From the NCBI GenBank assembly GCA_963556195.1, contig OY744531.1:50239700-50303699 (forward strand): a stretch of DNA of 64,000 nt, given 5' to 3'. A program made the translations under genes and the position numbers. Shown one piece after another: positions 1 to 11,124 of this stretch (its first letter is position 1; every line of letters starts with the position of its first letter). This stretch comes from Sepiola atlantica (taxonomy: Eukaryota > Mollusca > Cephalopoda > Sepiida > Sepiolidae). Below the pieces are notes generated by a model. That model worked only from the letters and a program-made list of their open reading frames with translations. It was not told the origin of the DNA and searched no databases.

Positions 1-164
1 CGCACAGATTCATTAGAAGTGGTCGCACAATCTTATTAATATAGAGATTAACCGCAATATAACTTTCAGGTTAGTATAAATGCTAAAAGATATTTCGCCG
101 TTTCTTATGGGGGAATCGCAAAGTTTCACAACGCATGTCATTTTATCGGAAAGACGAAATTATA

Positions 165-680
165 TTTTTTTAAGATTATGCCATGCCGAATAAATTGGCG
201 TTAAACAAAATTTCGTATTGCGTATCAAATAGGGGAAAACACCTTTTAAGTTAGCCGCACATGCAGTTCTTCCTGGCAAAAATGCAAGATGGGCGTTCTC
301 TAAATTAGTTGATCTAAAAAGTTGGAACGAAGAATATTTTAGACGAAACAAAAAGAAGTCAAGTCTTCCAATAAGTTATAACAGAAGTATGGTTTGTCAG
401 TGAGTTATATAAAATAATTTATTTAAAACAATTTAACTATTTCTGGAATATTGAAATTGGATAACAAAATATTAGAACCAACTTCTTTTCGCTTCGTCTC
501 AACCATTTTTGTTCCAACTTTTTAGATCAACTAACTTAGGGAACGTCCATCTTGCATTTTGACAGGAAGAATGTGTGTCGGCTAATTTTAAAAGTGTTGT
601 TTATTTTAACCTATTTCATACGTAATACTAAATTGCTTTTAACGCCAGGACAGTCAGCATGTCATAATCTTTTTGAGTTA
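165..680. repeat. Foldback element, ~180-200 bp inverted arms
   Basis: The segment 165-362 is found again in reverse complement at about 481-680, separated by a ~120-bp spacer. The arms are diverged by scattered substitutions and small indels but can be followed along their length, so both arms encode similar short frames (each contains a peptide with IRNTK). No transposase is present. It looks like a decayed foldback or MITE-like element. The rest of 1-1320 is unassigned AT-rich DNA, apart from a 44-bp tandem duplication at 852-934. Confidence 0.7.
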
Positions 681-851
681 CTACACATCATCTTTCCAAT
701 AAAATTACCTGAGTCGGGAAACTACGTTATTACCACTTGGAAATAAAATCAACAAGTGGTAGTTTTTATCTTTCAAAATAACTATATTTAAAAAAAAAAA
801 TTCTAATTTTTTTACCGACAAAATCAAAATCAATCGCTAATTCATTCATTT

Positions 852-934
852 TGAGTATTTCTTCTTATATTTAATTTAGCAGAACATGTTTAGTTTGAAT
901 ATTTCTTCTTATACTTAATTTAACAGAACATGTT
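852..934 (+). repeat. Two-copy 44-bp tandem repeat
   Basis: A unit containing TATTTCTTCTTATA and ending in CAGAACATGTTT occurs twice head to tail with few differences. It is a local duplication with no visible coding role. Confidence 0.75.
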
Positions 935-1324
935 TCGTTAATCGTCAAATGGTGCACGCAGTCGGCGTTTTTCTTTAACCTCGTTCAATGTTTATTCAAT
1001 TGGAACCAACTTCACTGGAAACTAAACACATGCAGTCGTAGTACAAGTTTTCCGTTTCCTTTCGGGAGAGTGTTTCTACTGCTTATTAGTATCTTTTTAA
1101 TGTTGTTCAGTTAGTGTCTTATTTATTTTGGATTTATATTGGTAAACATAGACAACGGATAAATTGAATTTAATTTATATGAATAAACGGCAGAAGATTC
1201 TATTTTTTTTTTGGGGGGGGGGGCTTCATTTTCAGAAACAGCAGAACTGCTCTTTTCTAGACATTTTTTTAAATCCGCTAATATTTCTCTCTTCTATTGA
1301 GACTTTTTTCTTTTCGCGATTTTT

Positions 1325-1612
1325 TTTTCGAGCGGCAGTTTTCTTCTTCCTCCTCTTCCTCCTCTTCCTCCTCTTCATCTTCTTCTTCTTCTTCTTCTTC
1401 TTCTTCTTCTTCTTCTTTCCTTCTTCTTACTTTCCTTCTTTGTCGTCGTCTTCCTCTTCCTCCCCCTCTTCTTTTTTTTTCTTCTTCTTCTTCTTCTTTC
1501 GTTCTTTTTTCTTCCTTCTTCCCTTATTCCCGTTCTTTCCCTTCTTTTTTTTCCTTCTTTGTCGTCGTCTTTTTCTTCCTTTTCTTGTTGTTGGTTGTCT
1601 TCTTCTTCTTCT

Positions 1613-1659
<47 letters not shown>

Positions 1660-1894
1660 TTTCCTTCTTCTTACTTTCCTTCTTTGTCGTCGTCTTCCCC
1701 TTCTTCTTCTTCTTCTTCTTCTTCTTCTTCTTCTTTCTTTCTTTCCTTTCCTTCTTGTTGTTGTTCTTTTCCCTTTCGTTCTTTTTTCTTCCTTCTTCCC
1801 TTATTCTCATTCTTTCCCTTCTTTTTTCCCTTCTTTATCGTCGTCTTTTTCTTCCTTTCTTGTTGTTGGTGGTCTTCTTCTTCTTCTTCTTCTT
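1325..1894 (+). repeat. 570-bp homopyrimidine (TTC-rich) tract with internal duplication
   Basis: The plus strand is almost purely C and T, dominated by TTC triplets. The few purine interruptions (GTCGTCGTC, TTGTTGTTG) are themselves repeated: the block at 1417-1460 recurs near 1657-1705, and the block at 1501-1605 recurs near 1780-1880. Long serine/phenylalanine-rich (plus) and lysine/arginine-rich (minus) frames here are triplet artefacts, not genes. Polypurine-polypyrimidine mirror tracts of this kind can form triplex (H-) DNA. The tract abuts the 3' end of a minus-strand U2-headed SINE, whose tail would read (AAG)n. Confidence 0.9.
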
Positions 1895-2092
1895 GGTTGT
1901 ATCATTGGTCTAAATGAATACCGTACCTGTTTACTTGTCTCCCCCACAAGGGCACATTTAGACACAAGGTCAGGTTTAATGTATGAAAAATCTACCCTCC
2001 CCCTCCCCACAAAAGGCACTCTGGGTTGAGACAAAAATCAAAATTACCTCAATCTAGAATGATTTCTCCTTCACTGACCGATGACATAACAG
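1895..2092 (-). mobile_element. U2-headed SINE, short subfamily, head mostly lost
   Basis: Read on the minus strand this matches the body of the 5029-5279 element: the segment before the lost head, then a pyrimidine-rich middle, then CCTTGTGTCTAA, then a tail ending in the (AAG)n/(TTC)n tract at 1325-1894. The U2 head is truncated. A U2-like GAAGTGTAGTATCC in opposite orientation follows immediately at about 2095-2109, suggesting a rearranged or inverted 5' end. Confidence 0.65.
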
Positions 2093-2124
2093 TTGAAGTG
2101 TAGTATCCAGGGCCGGCAGGACAG

Positions 2125-2275
2125 TTATAAAAGTGTGGGGGGGGGGGGCTCTCCTAAAAAGTGGGGGGGGCGGTTAAACACATGTATATCAACTTAATTA
2201 TTGATGACCGTAAAGTGGGGGGGGGCCCAAGTAAAAAAGTGAGGGGGCTTGAGCCCCCCCCCCCCCCCCGGTGCC
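2125..2275. repeat. G-run / C-run repeat with quadruplex potential
   Basis: Three copies of a short module (AAAGTG followed by 5-13 G) occur within 150 bp, ending in a 15-base C run. Four G-runs lie on the plus strand, a G-quadruplex-permissive arrangement, and the last G-run can pair with the terminal C-run. The family is unrecognised. No open frame. Confidence 0.55.
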
Positions 2276-2515
2276 GCCGTCTATGATATCAGAAAAGATA
2301 CTGCACTTTGATCCTTGCAAAAGCCGTCACCGGCGGATCTATTTGTGGTCCTTTCAAGCACTAATACCCTCAGGAAAATTTACAGGAATTTGGTTAAATA
2401 CATTTGGTTAAATAGCAACTTGTGTTCAATTAAGTGTATACAATGAATCTTTTTACAATATTGTCACTCTGTGGACTCCACCGCAGCATTAAAATAACCC
2501 AAAAGAAAACGTGGC

Positions 2516-2928
2516 AAACGTTACTATTGTCGACATAAATTATTTTAAAGAAAATAACGTTGGGAAATTAGTGAAAAAAACAATTTATTTTATTTGTCTC
2601 GCATTTGTGACCTATTTGTATTAATAGAAATTTATATCTAATATAAGATATTAACATTTTAAGTTGTAAATATCGGTTTTGAGCAAAGTAGCCATTTTGT
2701 TTAGTCACAGGAAATAAGGTCCCTAATGTAAACAAATGACTAAGCAAAATGGCTACTTTGCTCAAAACCGATATTTACAACTTAAAATGCTTATATTTTA
2801 TATTAAATATTAATATCTATTAATGCAAATAGGTAAAAAATGAGTAGGTAAATCAAAATAAATTCTTTTTGACTAATTTCCCCACTGTCTTTTCTTTAAA
2901 ATAATTTATGTCGCCAATAGTAACGTTT
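2516..2928. repeat. 413-bp foldback (near-palindromic) element
   Basis: The sequence starting AAACGTTACTATTG at 2516 reappears as its reverse complement ending at 2928. The arms are about 195 bp each with a loop of roughly 25 bp centred near 2725. A core of more than 60 bp near the centre is almost identical between arms. The terminal inverted repeats and lack of coding capacity fit a MITE or foldback transposon. A clear target duplication was not identified. Confidence 0.85.
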
Positions 2929-3009
2929 ACTGAAAAGGTTGATATGCCGTAAAACCAACTCAGCAAGACATCATCTCTTCTAGCATTTCTATTGTCCACA
3001 TTTACTGTA

Positions 3010-3180
3010 TTTGATGATTTTACTCCGACTCAGAGGGGTTATCATCCCAGGTATTTCCTCCTACGGTAGGATTGGTTTATTGCCGGTCGCCCGAGGCGCC
3101 CTTATCGAGCAATGTCAACGGGTTCGATTTTATAACTATCTAGAGTGCCCCCCTATTTGGGAGGGGTGGAGTGGATTCAC
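3010..3180 (+). mobile_element. Partial U2-SINE body
   Basis: Contains the diagnostic middle of the long U2-SINE: a diverged version of the segment reading GGTTTATTGC, then GCCCGAGGCGCCC, then a motif related to AATGCCGACGGGG, then a gap and a GGGAGGGG stretch. The head is missing. The upstream part (ATCATCCCAGG...TTCCTCC) resembles the reverse complement of the minisatellite unit at 22027-22850. Confidence 0.55.
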
Positions 3181-3534
3181 ACAATAAACTGATGTCATGT
3201 CTAACTTTGCTACAGCAGGAAACGGACAAATGTACTTATTATTTGCTTGCTGGTTGAATTTTGAATTGATTCTTTAATAATAAAATAAACTCATATCTTA
3301 TAAAGGAGATGGACAATTTTGAAATGATGCTGAAGTTAAGTAATGTTAAGATGAGTCAGTAAATAGTTGGGTGACCGTTCATGTAGAAATGGCTGTAAAG
3401 TCAATGTCTCTAATCCCTTTTTTAAAAAGTGCGAATCCATCCCCCCCCCACCTCTATTGATGAAACAATAGGATAGTCTAGAATCGCAAGTCTTGATATG
3501 GCCACTTCTCTTAATTTATATAAAGTTAGATATG

Positions 3535-4035
3535 TGAATATGTTCATATATTTCTATGTATAGGATTAACTTCTAAACTAATTAACCGATCATTATGAAT
3601 TTTGAAATACAGCTGCTAGGCGTAAGGATGGGTAATATTTAGTTTAATTTATTTTTATGCAAAGGGGTCAAAGAGCTGACGGAAGCTCTTTCATGGAAAT
3701 TCAGATACCTCCGATTTCTGTGAAATTTTAACAATATGTATTAAACATCAAATTATAAATATTCCCCAATTTCTTTGGAGTATCTTAAAAGGTTTTAGGG
3801 GGCATAATATAGACACAACCTCCCATTTGAAAGTTCAAATATTTCAGATTTGCATTAAATTTGATCCATAGTCATTAGACACCAATGAAGCAAGATTCCC
3901 TGCATTTCAGTTTCTTCTTAAGATCCATTAAGCTGAAGCTTTAAATTTGGGATATTTTCTAGAATCAAAATCATGTAATGGATTTTGATCAAATTTTGAA
4001 TAAGGAGTCTAGACATAGGGTTTAATATTTTGATT
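3535..4035 (+). mobile_element. Helitron-family-1 fragment
   Basis: Shares colinear, diverged sequence with 49255-49785: a motif resembling CTCCTAAACTAATGAACC, then ATCATTATGAATT, an internal purine-rich stretch, and a distal block containing AAGCAAGATTCCCT. The distal block recurs in reverse complement at 33330-33470. The first motif also resembles copies at 30960 and 43565-43810 that lie upstream of a CTAG-type Helitron end. No CTAG 3' end was found for this copy. No coding capacity. Confidence 0.55.
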
Positions 4036-4149
4036 TTGATGTTCGTAACGGGACATAACATTGATACAAAACCGTTCTGTTCAGGGTATTCATTTTACCT
4101 GTCCTGGAATGGATATTTTTCGAGTTTTATATAAAATACTAATTATTCC

Positions 4150-4380
4150 TTACTCTACTCCTTAGTCGAGTCGATTAAGTCCACATTAACTTGCCTTCGA
4201 ACGAAGGCGAAGTTAGACACAAGGTCGGTTCTTAATGTGGGGGATATCCACCTCCCGAAAAAGGAACAGTCTGGATTGGGACACAAGTAAAACAAATTGT
4301 CTAAGTCTAAGAGGATTTCTCTTTTCCTGGCAGAGGACAAAACATATTCCACGCTTTAATCCTAGGGTAGGTAGAGAGTC
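4150..4380 (-). mobile_element. U2-headed SINE, short subfamily
   Basis: Minus-strand copy colinear with 5029-5279: tail with TAACTTCGCC, CCTTGTGTCTAA, GGAGGTGGATAT, a segment with CCAATCCAGACTG, then a degraded head around 4340-4370 where the U2 motif is only partly legible. The short open frame across it is incidental. Confidence 0.6.
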
Positions 4381-4564
4381 GAAGATCAGATCAAGTTGAG
4401 AGGGTTAATTTTCAGAGCATCCATGCATTATTCGTAGAAAAATTGCCATTTGGCTTTTCTTTTTGTTTTTATTTAACTAATTTTACGCTTAAACGTATTC
4501 AAAATACAAACGTATAAAAACATGGAAACACATTCCGAGAATACAAAACCTTTTTGCATTCTAA

Positions 4565-5028
4565 TGAATCACCACTTAGCATGAGGATTGCCAGTTGGAT
4601 AATGAACAATGCTATGAGAGGATTGATAGAAATGAATGGAATGGACAAAATTTGATTACTTAAGAGGACAACTCCACAAATATTTGTTGACATTCGACTT
4701 GAAGATGACCATGTTGTAGTCTACAGGGAAGCAGACCTGTGGCAATGTTTTCCAAAGATTGGAAGTTCTTGGAAATAAGCTCCGTTCATGGATATTCCGT
4801 TTGCTTTTAGGTGCATGGAATAAGAAAGGAAATTTCCTTGCAGTACTGGTAGGAAAACGAGTTCTTGATGTGAATGTTTTACAAGAAGGAACCAGAGATT
4901 GGAGCTCTATCGAACACCTTACATGTAAATAACGATAGAGTAGAGAAAGACTAGCAACGTCTCTTCTGTGAGTAAGAAACTGCATGGAAGAAAAGAGAAC
5001 ATCCCTTAATTACTGAAACAGACGAACG
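4565..5028 (-). pseudogene. LINE-A 3' end: reverse-transcriptase ORF C-terminus and 3' UTR
   Basis: The minus strand encodes a ~109-residue frame (4985-4656) with the C-terminal signature of this LINE family: LTHRRDVASLSLLYRY, then SRTRFPTSTARKFPF, PRTSNLW, CFPVDYNMVIFKSNVNKYL. The family ORF ends after this motif (SRPLK or similar). Downstream is a degraded form of the family 3' tail (reverse complement of CACTTATCAAGGCC). It is a 5'-truncated copy of an APE-type non-LTR retrotransposon, probably of the Jockey/CR1 group. The clade is inferred. Its upstream side is cut by the U2-SINE at 5029. Confidence 0.8.
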
Positions 5029-5279
5029 GGCTTTTGGCTAGGAGGAAAGTGTAGTATCTGTTCTGATACTACACTTTATCTTTTCTGTCCTTGGTAATTG
5101 AAGAAGAAATCCTGCTAGACTGATGCAATTCTTATTTTTATCCTAATCCAGAGTTCCATTTTTTTTTGGGGGGGGGGGGGCTAGATTTTCCCTACATTAA
5201 AATTCCACCTTGTGTCTGACTCTGCCCTCATCGGGAGGCAAGTAAATATGTACTGTATGCATTGTGTCCAACGATGCAC
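5029..5279 (+). mobile_element. U2-headed SINE, short subfamily, with (AAG)n tail
   Basis: Begins with a degraded U2 snRNA 5' domain (CTTTTGGCTAGGA, then AAGTGTAGTATCTGTTCT at 5046-5063). The motif is immediately repeated in inverted form (GATACTACAC), making a hairpin. The body follows, with ATCCTAATCCAGAG, a G run, ACCTTGTGTCTGACTC and GGAGGCAAGTAAATA. The element ends in CGATGCACCC followed by (AAG)n at 5282-5332. The 1895-2092 copy ends the same way, so an AAG-type tail seems to belong to this subfamily. Confidence 0.75.
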
Positions 5280-5332
5280 CCAAGAAGAAGAAGAAGAAGA
5301 AGAAGAAGAAGAAGAAGAAGAAGAAGAAGAAG
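5280..5332 (+). repeat. (AAG)n microsatellite
   Basis: About 17 AAG units form the 3' tail of the preceding U2-SINE. Confidence 0.9.
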
Positions 5333-5408
5333 AGGGAGCTGGATTTTTCCCACATTAAAACCCTACATTGTGTCTAACTCTGCTCTCGTTAGGAGGCAAG
5401 TAAATAAG
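5333..5408 (+). mobile_element. U2-SINE 3' fragment
   Basis: A second copy of the SINE tail begins directly after the AAG run: GGATTTTTCCCACATTAAA, then CATTGTGTCTAACTCTG and GGAGGCAAGTAAATA. The tandem arrangement suggests one SINE inserted into, or was copied next to, the tail of another. Confidence 0.7.
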
Positions 5409-6094
5409 GACCAACAGCTTTAAACTAAATGCCAATCACAAAACAATAATAAAAAAAGAAACTGAAAGACAGACACATCTTAAACAATAACAAAAACGTA
5501 TGACACCATACTGTGGTGGTACTGCACTCTCACACAAGACACACGCACATATGCACACACACACACACACACATACACACCTGCATCGGCGTTCCGTATA
5601 TTCATAATATCGGTCAGTATATAAATTACCTGATTATTACGTTGTTATAATATTAATAATAATAAATAATAACCATTAATTGTTCTGGTTTGATAGGATC
5701 AAATTTATCAGCTGACCAAATAGATGAACTGGCGAATAAAAAAAAAGAATGAAACGATCCAATGACCTTGTGATTCACGATCGTTATTTATTTAGGGTCT
5801 TCTCTTTTCGTCTTCTCCTAGCTTTGAATATTAAACAATCGACGAAGCAATGTGAATTATTTCATTTACAGATAGACATTAAGTGTGCATTTTTGGTTCA
5901 TCTTCAAAAGAAAGAGGTAAAAATAATGGGATTTGAAAAAAAAAAAATAGAAAAGTGAAAGATCATTCTTGCGGTTTCAGAATGAAAGAATGACAAAGAA
6001 TGGATGCAACCATAAACGTCAAGATTTATTGGCAGGATAAAACATTCTATCCGGAATATATGTCTCTTTTCTTTCTATTCATATCTACCAATCG
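5409..6094. other. Unassigned AT-rich DNA
   Basis: Holds a short (CA)n run near 5550-5577 and small frames with no recognisable product. Confidence 0.5.
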
Positions 6095-6231
<137 letters not shown>

Positions 6232-6239
6232 TAAACAGA

Positions 6240-6396
6240 GTGGATAGATATAAACATACTTGGACAGACAGATATGAACAAATAGATATGAACAGATAGA
6301 TATGTACTAGATAAATATGAAAAAACTTAGGTAGATAGATAAATAGATAGATTAGAACAGACTTAGATAAATATACAGACAGAGACATAAACAGAC

Positions 6397-6443
<47 letters not shown>

Positions 6444-6450
6444 TGTGCAT
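6240..6450. repeat. Degenerate (GATA)n array
   Basis: Interrupted GATA/GACA units, ending in a pure (GATA)n stretch at about 6396-6440. Confidence 0.85.
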
Positions 6451-6459
6451 ACATAAATT

Positions 6460-6695
6460 TTCTACTCTGATAGCTTTTTTCCTCGGACTGCTGGCCTTCA
6501 GAATTATATCCCTGCTCCCTGTTTCCCTTCGCTTACAAATATCCGGAAATTTAAATGTAATGTGAACAAATGTCTTGCTGCCCAGCTCCCTACCAAGGTT
6601 CCCTTCCCCCCACCCCCAAAAAATATTACTCCTATCACAGTAGCCCCTTATGCTTCAGTAGCAATACCCTTGTTTAGAGTGAATAAAAATAATAA
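6460..6695 (+). mobile_element. LINE-B 3' end
   Basis: Plus-strand copy of the 3' end of the LINE-B family seen at 22870-23980: degraded coding for the FFPR..LWN..P C-terminus, then a 3' UTR with CACAGTAGCCCCTTA and a tail near GTGAATAAAAATAATAAAAA. Confidence 0.65.
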
Positions 6696-6724
6696 AAATA
6701 GATAGTAACGGATTTATATAGATA

Positions 6725-6755
6725 GATAGACATGAACATACTTAGATATGAACTG

Positions 6756-6824
<69 letters not shown>
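6725..6824. repeat. (TA)n microsatellite
   Basis: About 30 TA units. Other TA tracts not listed singly lie at about 7001-7047, 7450-7472, 7542-7594, 7970-8018, 8160-8227, 10036-10066, 10303-10370, 24188-24222, 31542-31591, 31697-31751, 32830-32876, 38375-38408, 41623-41662, 49957-49993, 59648-59682 and 59758-59810. Confidence 0.95.
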
Positions 6825-6833
<9 letters not shown>

Positions 6834-6997
6834 TCTACATAAAATGTTATAAAGAGATATCATATTTTATGTATCGATTTTCAGTATTTACTTCAACAGT
6901 GCTCAATAGTAGAGCTAGGTAGTAAGTCATGAAAATATATTTATGGTAATTAAGCTACAAAGAGGCTTCCGCGTTTCATTCCCGTAGGGAATCGTCA

Positions 6998-7002
<5 letters not shown>
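6825..7002 (-). mobile_element. PLE-A terminal repeat with hammerhead-like core
   Basis: Matches the terminal repeat at 39787-39985 over about 175 bp (ATAAAATGTTATAA...TCGATTTTCAGTATTTACTTC...). On the minus strand it carries CTGACGA, a TTCCC/GGGAA hairpin and TGAAAC. This is the core layout of a hammerhead ribozyme, but with an extra T between stem II and GAAA. It is bounded by (TA)n on both sides. Hammerhead motifs in PLE terminal repeats are established knowledge. Confidence 0.7.
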
Positions 7003-7049
<47 letters not shown>

Positions 7050-7053
<4 letters not shown>

Positions 7054-7450
7054 ATAATGGTAATAATCCAGGTGAAAAATATCCACAGGGTGGTAATCCA
7101 GAGAATTTTAACCGGGTTTATAAAAAGTGCTCAATATCAAAATAGAGCTTTATATATGATAATTTTATTTACACAGACATGTACAAAATCTGTGACACTG
7201 GCATGTCGATGTTATCGATCAACAGTTACTATAAACTGAGATCTCATCAGGCAGAGTTAGAATCCGATCTTAACCTCAGATCATTCATATTTGGAGAGAA
7301 ATTTGGGTTCTCTCCAAATATGATCTAAGGTAAAGATCGGATTCTAACTCTGCCTGATGAGATCTCAGTTTATAGTAACTGTTGATCGATAACATCGACA
7401 TGCCAGTGTCACAGATTTTGCACATGTCTGTGTAAATAAAATTATCATAT
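7050..7450. repeat. Foldback element with ~150-bp arms
   Basis: 7155-7300 and 7305-7448 are close inverted copies (for example GACATGTACAAAATCTG against its complement with CAGATTTTGCACATGTC). A flank at 7057-7155 (ATCCACAGGGTGGTAATCC) is shared, in reverse, with 33030-33120. The copy at 32870-33130 has the same outer arms but a much shorter centre. It is bounded by (TA)n. Confidence 0.85.
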
Positions 7451-7474
7451 ATATATATATATATATATATATGT

Positions 7475-7499
7475 TCATGTATATCTATCTATATATCTA

Positions 7500-7533
<34 letters not shown>

Positions 7534-7538
7534 ACAGG

Positions 7539-7616
<78 letters not shown>

Positions 7617-7665
7617 CATGGCTATCTATCTATCTATGTATCTATCTATCAAAGTCTCTTCATAT
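7475..7665. repeat. (CTAT)n, (TA)n and (GT)n microsatellite cluster
   Basis: Runs of TATC, TA and TG follow each other with almost no intervening unique sequence. Confidence 0.9.
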
Positions 7666-7669
7666 CTTT

Positions 7670-7900
7670 TTAAAACTTTTATTCACCCAAACAATGCATA
7701 TTGCCACTGAAGCGACATAAGTAAGATTTGATGGGGGAGGCAGCCTTGTTAGGGAGCAAGGCAACAAGATATTTGTTCACATTATATTTAAATTTATGCA
7801 TGCTTGTATGGTCATGGAAATATGGAGCAGGAAGGAAATTCCAAAAGCCAGCGGTCTGAGGAAAGAAGCTATCAGAGTAGAAAACTTATGTTTGTTCATG
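7670..7900 (-). mobile_element. LINE-B 3' end
   Basis: Minus-strand copy of the LINE-B tail: reverse complement of TATTCACCCAAACAATGCA, then TGCCACTG, then coding remnants around TGAGGAAAGAAGCTATCAGAG, which match 22870-23100. Confidence 0.7.
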
Positions 7901-7950
7901 TATATCTAAATTAAACTGCGTTATTTATTTTACTTATTTATTCCTTATAT

Positions 7951-8022
<72 letters not shown>

Positions 8023-8039
8023 AAAAAGAGAGAGAGAAA

Positions 8040-8158
8040 GATGTAATTACAGAATAATAAGACAACATCTGTTCCCTCGGTTTCAAGTCCAAACAAAACA
8101 GAACTATAGTTGGCCTCTTATTCCGGACTGTCTTCAGCCTCTGTTTAGGGTTTATATA

Positions 8159-8160
<2 letters not shown>
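8040..8160 (-). repeat. Repeat between two (TA)n tracts with hammerhead-like core
   Basis: On the minus strand CTGAAGA is followed by AGTCC, a ~35-nt loop, GGACT and TGAAACC. This is a possible hammerhead core with an elongated stem II. A matching stem III and cleavage site were not found, so it is only suggestive. Confidence 0.35.
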
Positions 8161-8233
<73 letters not shown>

Positions 8234-8359
8234 TCCATTTAGATCATATAGAAAATCCCAAAGGTCAATCAATAACTTGAAAATATCAACAGCTCAATAT
8301 TAAGTGGAATAGAGCTCACTGGATAGATTTTGACGATTCAATACATTTTAGCATTTTAG

Positions 8360-8700
8360 ATAGTTTATATCTATCTTTCTACCTATCTATCAAAGTCTGT
8401 TCGTATTATCTGTCTATCTATCTACCTATATATCTTCCTATCTATCTATCTGTCTGTTTCTATCTATGTATCTATCTATCAAAATCTGTTTATATCTATT
8501 TATCTAAAATCTAAGTTTGTTTCTATCTATCTATCTTATCTATATTTATATAAATCTAAGTTTGTTACTATATATCTGTCTATCTATCTATCTTTATCCG
8601 TTCATATCTATCTATCTATCTATCTATCTAAATTACTCATATTTATCTAAGTCTTGTTATATCTAACTACCTATCGACCTATCCATCTATCTATTTACCT
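8360..8700. repeat. Degenerate (CTAT)n array
   Basis: Interrupted TATC/TGTC units across about 340 bp. Confidence 0.85.
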
Positions 8701-9230
8701 CTGTTTGTGTGTGTTACTTTAGAGTAAGGATCTCCACCAAGCAACAACCAAAAAATCAACAACAACAAAAAACTGCAATTGTATGTTTAAAAAGACGCCG
8801 GCAACTTGTACACAAGAAAAAACAAAAAGTGCATTAAATCTGTGACATTTTCGATGACTTCTACATTCCCCATTCATTTTCATCAACTAGAATTAAAACA
8901 GACATACCAGTTCCACAGAGTGGATTATCGTCGACGACCATGGAAGCGACCATCCGTGTTCAAATTATATCAAATCTATCGTGATCAATTACGAACTAAT
9001 ACCTCTGGAAAAGGTATGAACCACAAATTTGACCTCAACTTGATATAATAATCGCATTAATAATTTTGCTAAATATATTCTATTCTAGCATTAAGTGACC
9101 CAAAAAAATGTTGATATGGCGTACAAGACAGAAGAAACCGCCTTAATTGTAACCTCCTTCCACACTGCTTCTATCCGTAAAAAAACGGTTATTGGAAAAT
9201 GCATATAAAATAATGCGAAGACCGATCTTT
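8701..9230. other. Unassigned DNA
   Basis: Nothing recognisable; an 80-codon frame at 8806-9048 has no identifiable motif. Confidence 0.4.
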
Positions 9231-9390
9231 AAATGATGATGATGATGATGATGATGATTATGATGATGATGATTATGATGATGATGATAATGATGATGAC
9301 GACGACGATGACGAAGATGATGATGACGACGACGAAGATGATGACGACGACGACGAAGATGATGATGATGATGATGATGATGATGATCGC
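9231..9390 (+). repeat. (TGA)n/(GAC)n triplet array
   Basis: About 50 TGA units with GAC-rich interruptions, followed by an ACT-rich patch to about 9470. Confidence 0.9.
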
Positions 9391-9674
9391 ATCTCTTTTA
9401 TCAACTTAAGTGGTACTACTGCTACTACTGCTACTACAAGTACTACTACAGGTGCTGCTAATGCTACTCATACTGCAACTGCTGTTCGAACACAGGCGCG
9501 TGCCCGCCTTCCATTTTGCCCGTACGTCTGTGGACAAAGAAAAAAGGAGAAGCGATGTCTGTCTGTATGACAATGTGGCTGGGATAACATTTCTTTGGAG
9601 ACACACCTTCCCCCCTTATTGATCTTGCTCTCAGCTCACATCTGCCATCGATTAATAGTACACACTGTGTATGA

Positions 9675-9850
<176 letters not shown>

Positions 9851-10031
9851 AAAACGGCTGTGTTATTTAAATAAATAATGCAACAAAACCTTTTGAAATA
9901 CTCTATATATAGTAGAGAACAAAGACCCTAACAGCTCTTTGTATGCCTAATTTTCATAACTATTTTTCAAACAGTTTATAACAAATTAATATTTAGTGTT
10001 ATTCATTTGTAATTTCATTGCCCTATTTTTT

Positions 10032-10069
<38 letters not shown>

Positions 10070-10299
10070 ATTAGTTTTGTCGATATTAACAGTAATTAAT
10101 TAAAGAGATCAAATAATGAAAAAAGGAGAAATTACCAAAACCTTTCTTCAAATATTATGTCCATTAATTTTCAAGGGAGGCCATTTAAACGAAAACTATT
10201 AGTTTTCAAAATTACAATAGATTTATATTAAAGCTATGTAATGTAAGTTATACATTTAAAAAGTACTTAGAGCTAGATTAATGGAGGGAAGTTTTTTTG

Positions 10300-10373
<74 letters not shown>

Positions 10374-10439
10374 GTGTGTATTTAGGCAGCATATTTTCAT
10401 TTATGCAAATATTATTAAATAACACGGAATATTTTTGCT
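9851..10439. other. Unassigned AT-rich DNA
   Basis: Contains only (TA)n tracts near 10036 and 10303. Confidence 0.4.
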
Positions 10440-10680
10440 TGATAAGACTTTTTATTTTTTCAATTTTCCGAATGGTCTATTTAATGTTTCGGTCAAATTG
10501 CTGTATATAAGTTCCATGGGTTTCTTGTTCCATTTTCTTTCCTTTTTTGCGAGTACTTTCGATTTGATTCGTCAAATCATCTTCAGGCGGTGTTAGTTTG
10601 GGTTTCTTAAAAATATGTCTTTACTGTTGAGTTTTTTATTATTATAACGGTCAGTATTTATAACTTAAAAGGAGCGTCTA
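10440..10680 (-). mobile_element. Possible PLE-type terminal repeat with hammerhead-like core
   Basis: The minus strand near 10604-10565 reads CTGAAGA, T, a 6-bp perfect stem GATTTG/CAAATC with a 6-nt loop, then GAAA. Stem I (GC/GC) and stem III (1-2 bp) are very short, so ribozyme activity is doubtful. A PLE protein remnant lies 450 bp away at 11125. The 10680-11125 interval is unassigned. Confidence 0.4.
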
Positions 10681-11124
10681 TAATATTAAAATGTTACATG
10701 AGAGCGTGATTACGTTCTAAGAGCATGCAAGATTCAAAAGTTTGATTGCTTCACCGTTCAGAATTTGATTACGTTCTGAGCGCGTTCAAAATTCAAACGT
10801 ATAATTGCTTAATGGCTAAGAATTTGGTCACGTTAATTACTATGCTAGACACTTTAAAATGTTGTGACTAGTTTCGTAATTCACATTATTGATTGTGGAA
10901 TGTTTAGTTTTTATCTAGATGGCTTCAAGAATGTTTAATCTTTTGGTGTTGTTATTGTGGTGTATTATTTTAGTATTGTTAATTAGTATGTGTCTATATT
11001 GAGAAGGGGGCCGTTATTTTTTTTTAGGTGTTGCCAAATGGAGTTAGTGTCGGAGAGATGTAAGGCTAGTCTTCGGGAAAGTGGTGTGGTAGTGTAACCG
11101 ATGTAATAATTAGTTTTATTCTAC

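Noticed and set aside
1164..2034. Long Ser/Phe-rich and Lys/Arg-rich open frames
   Set aside because: They are translations of the TTC-type microsatellite in different frames and lack any non-repeat domain.
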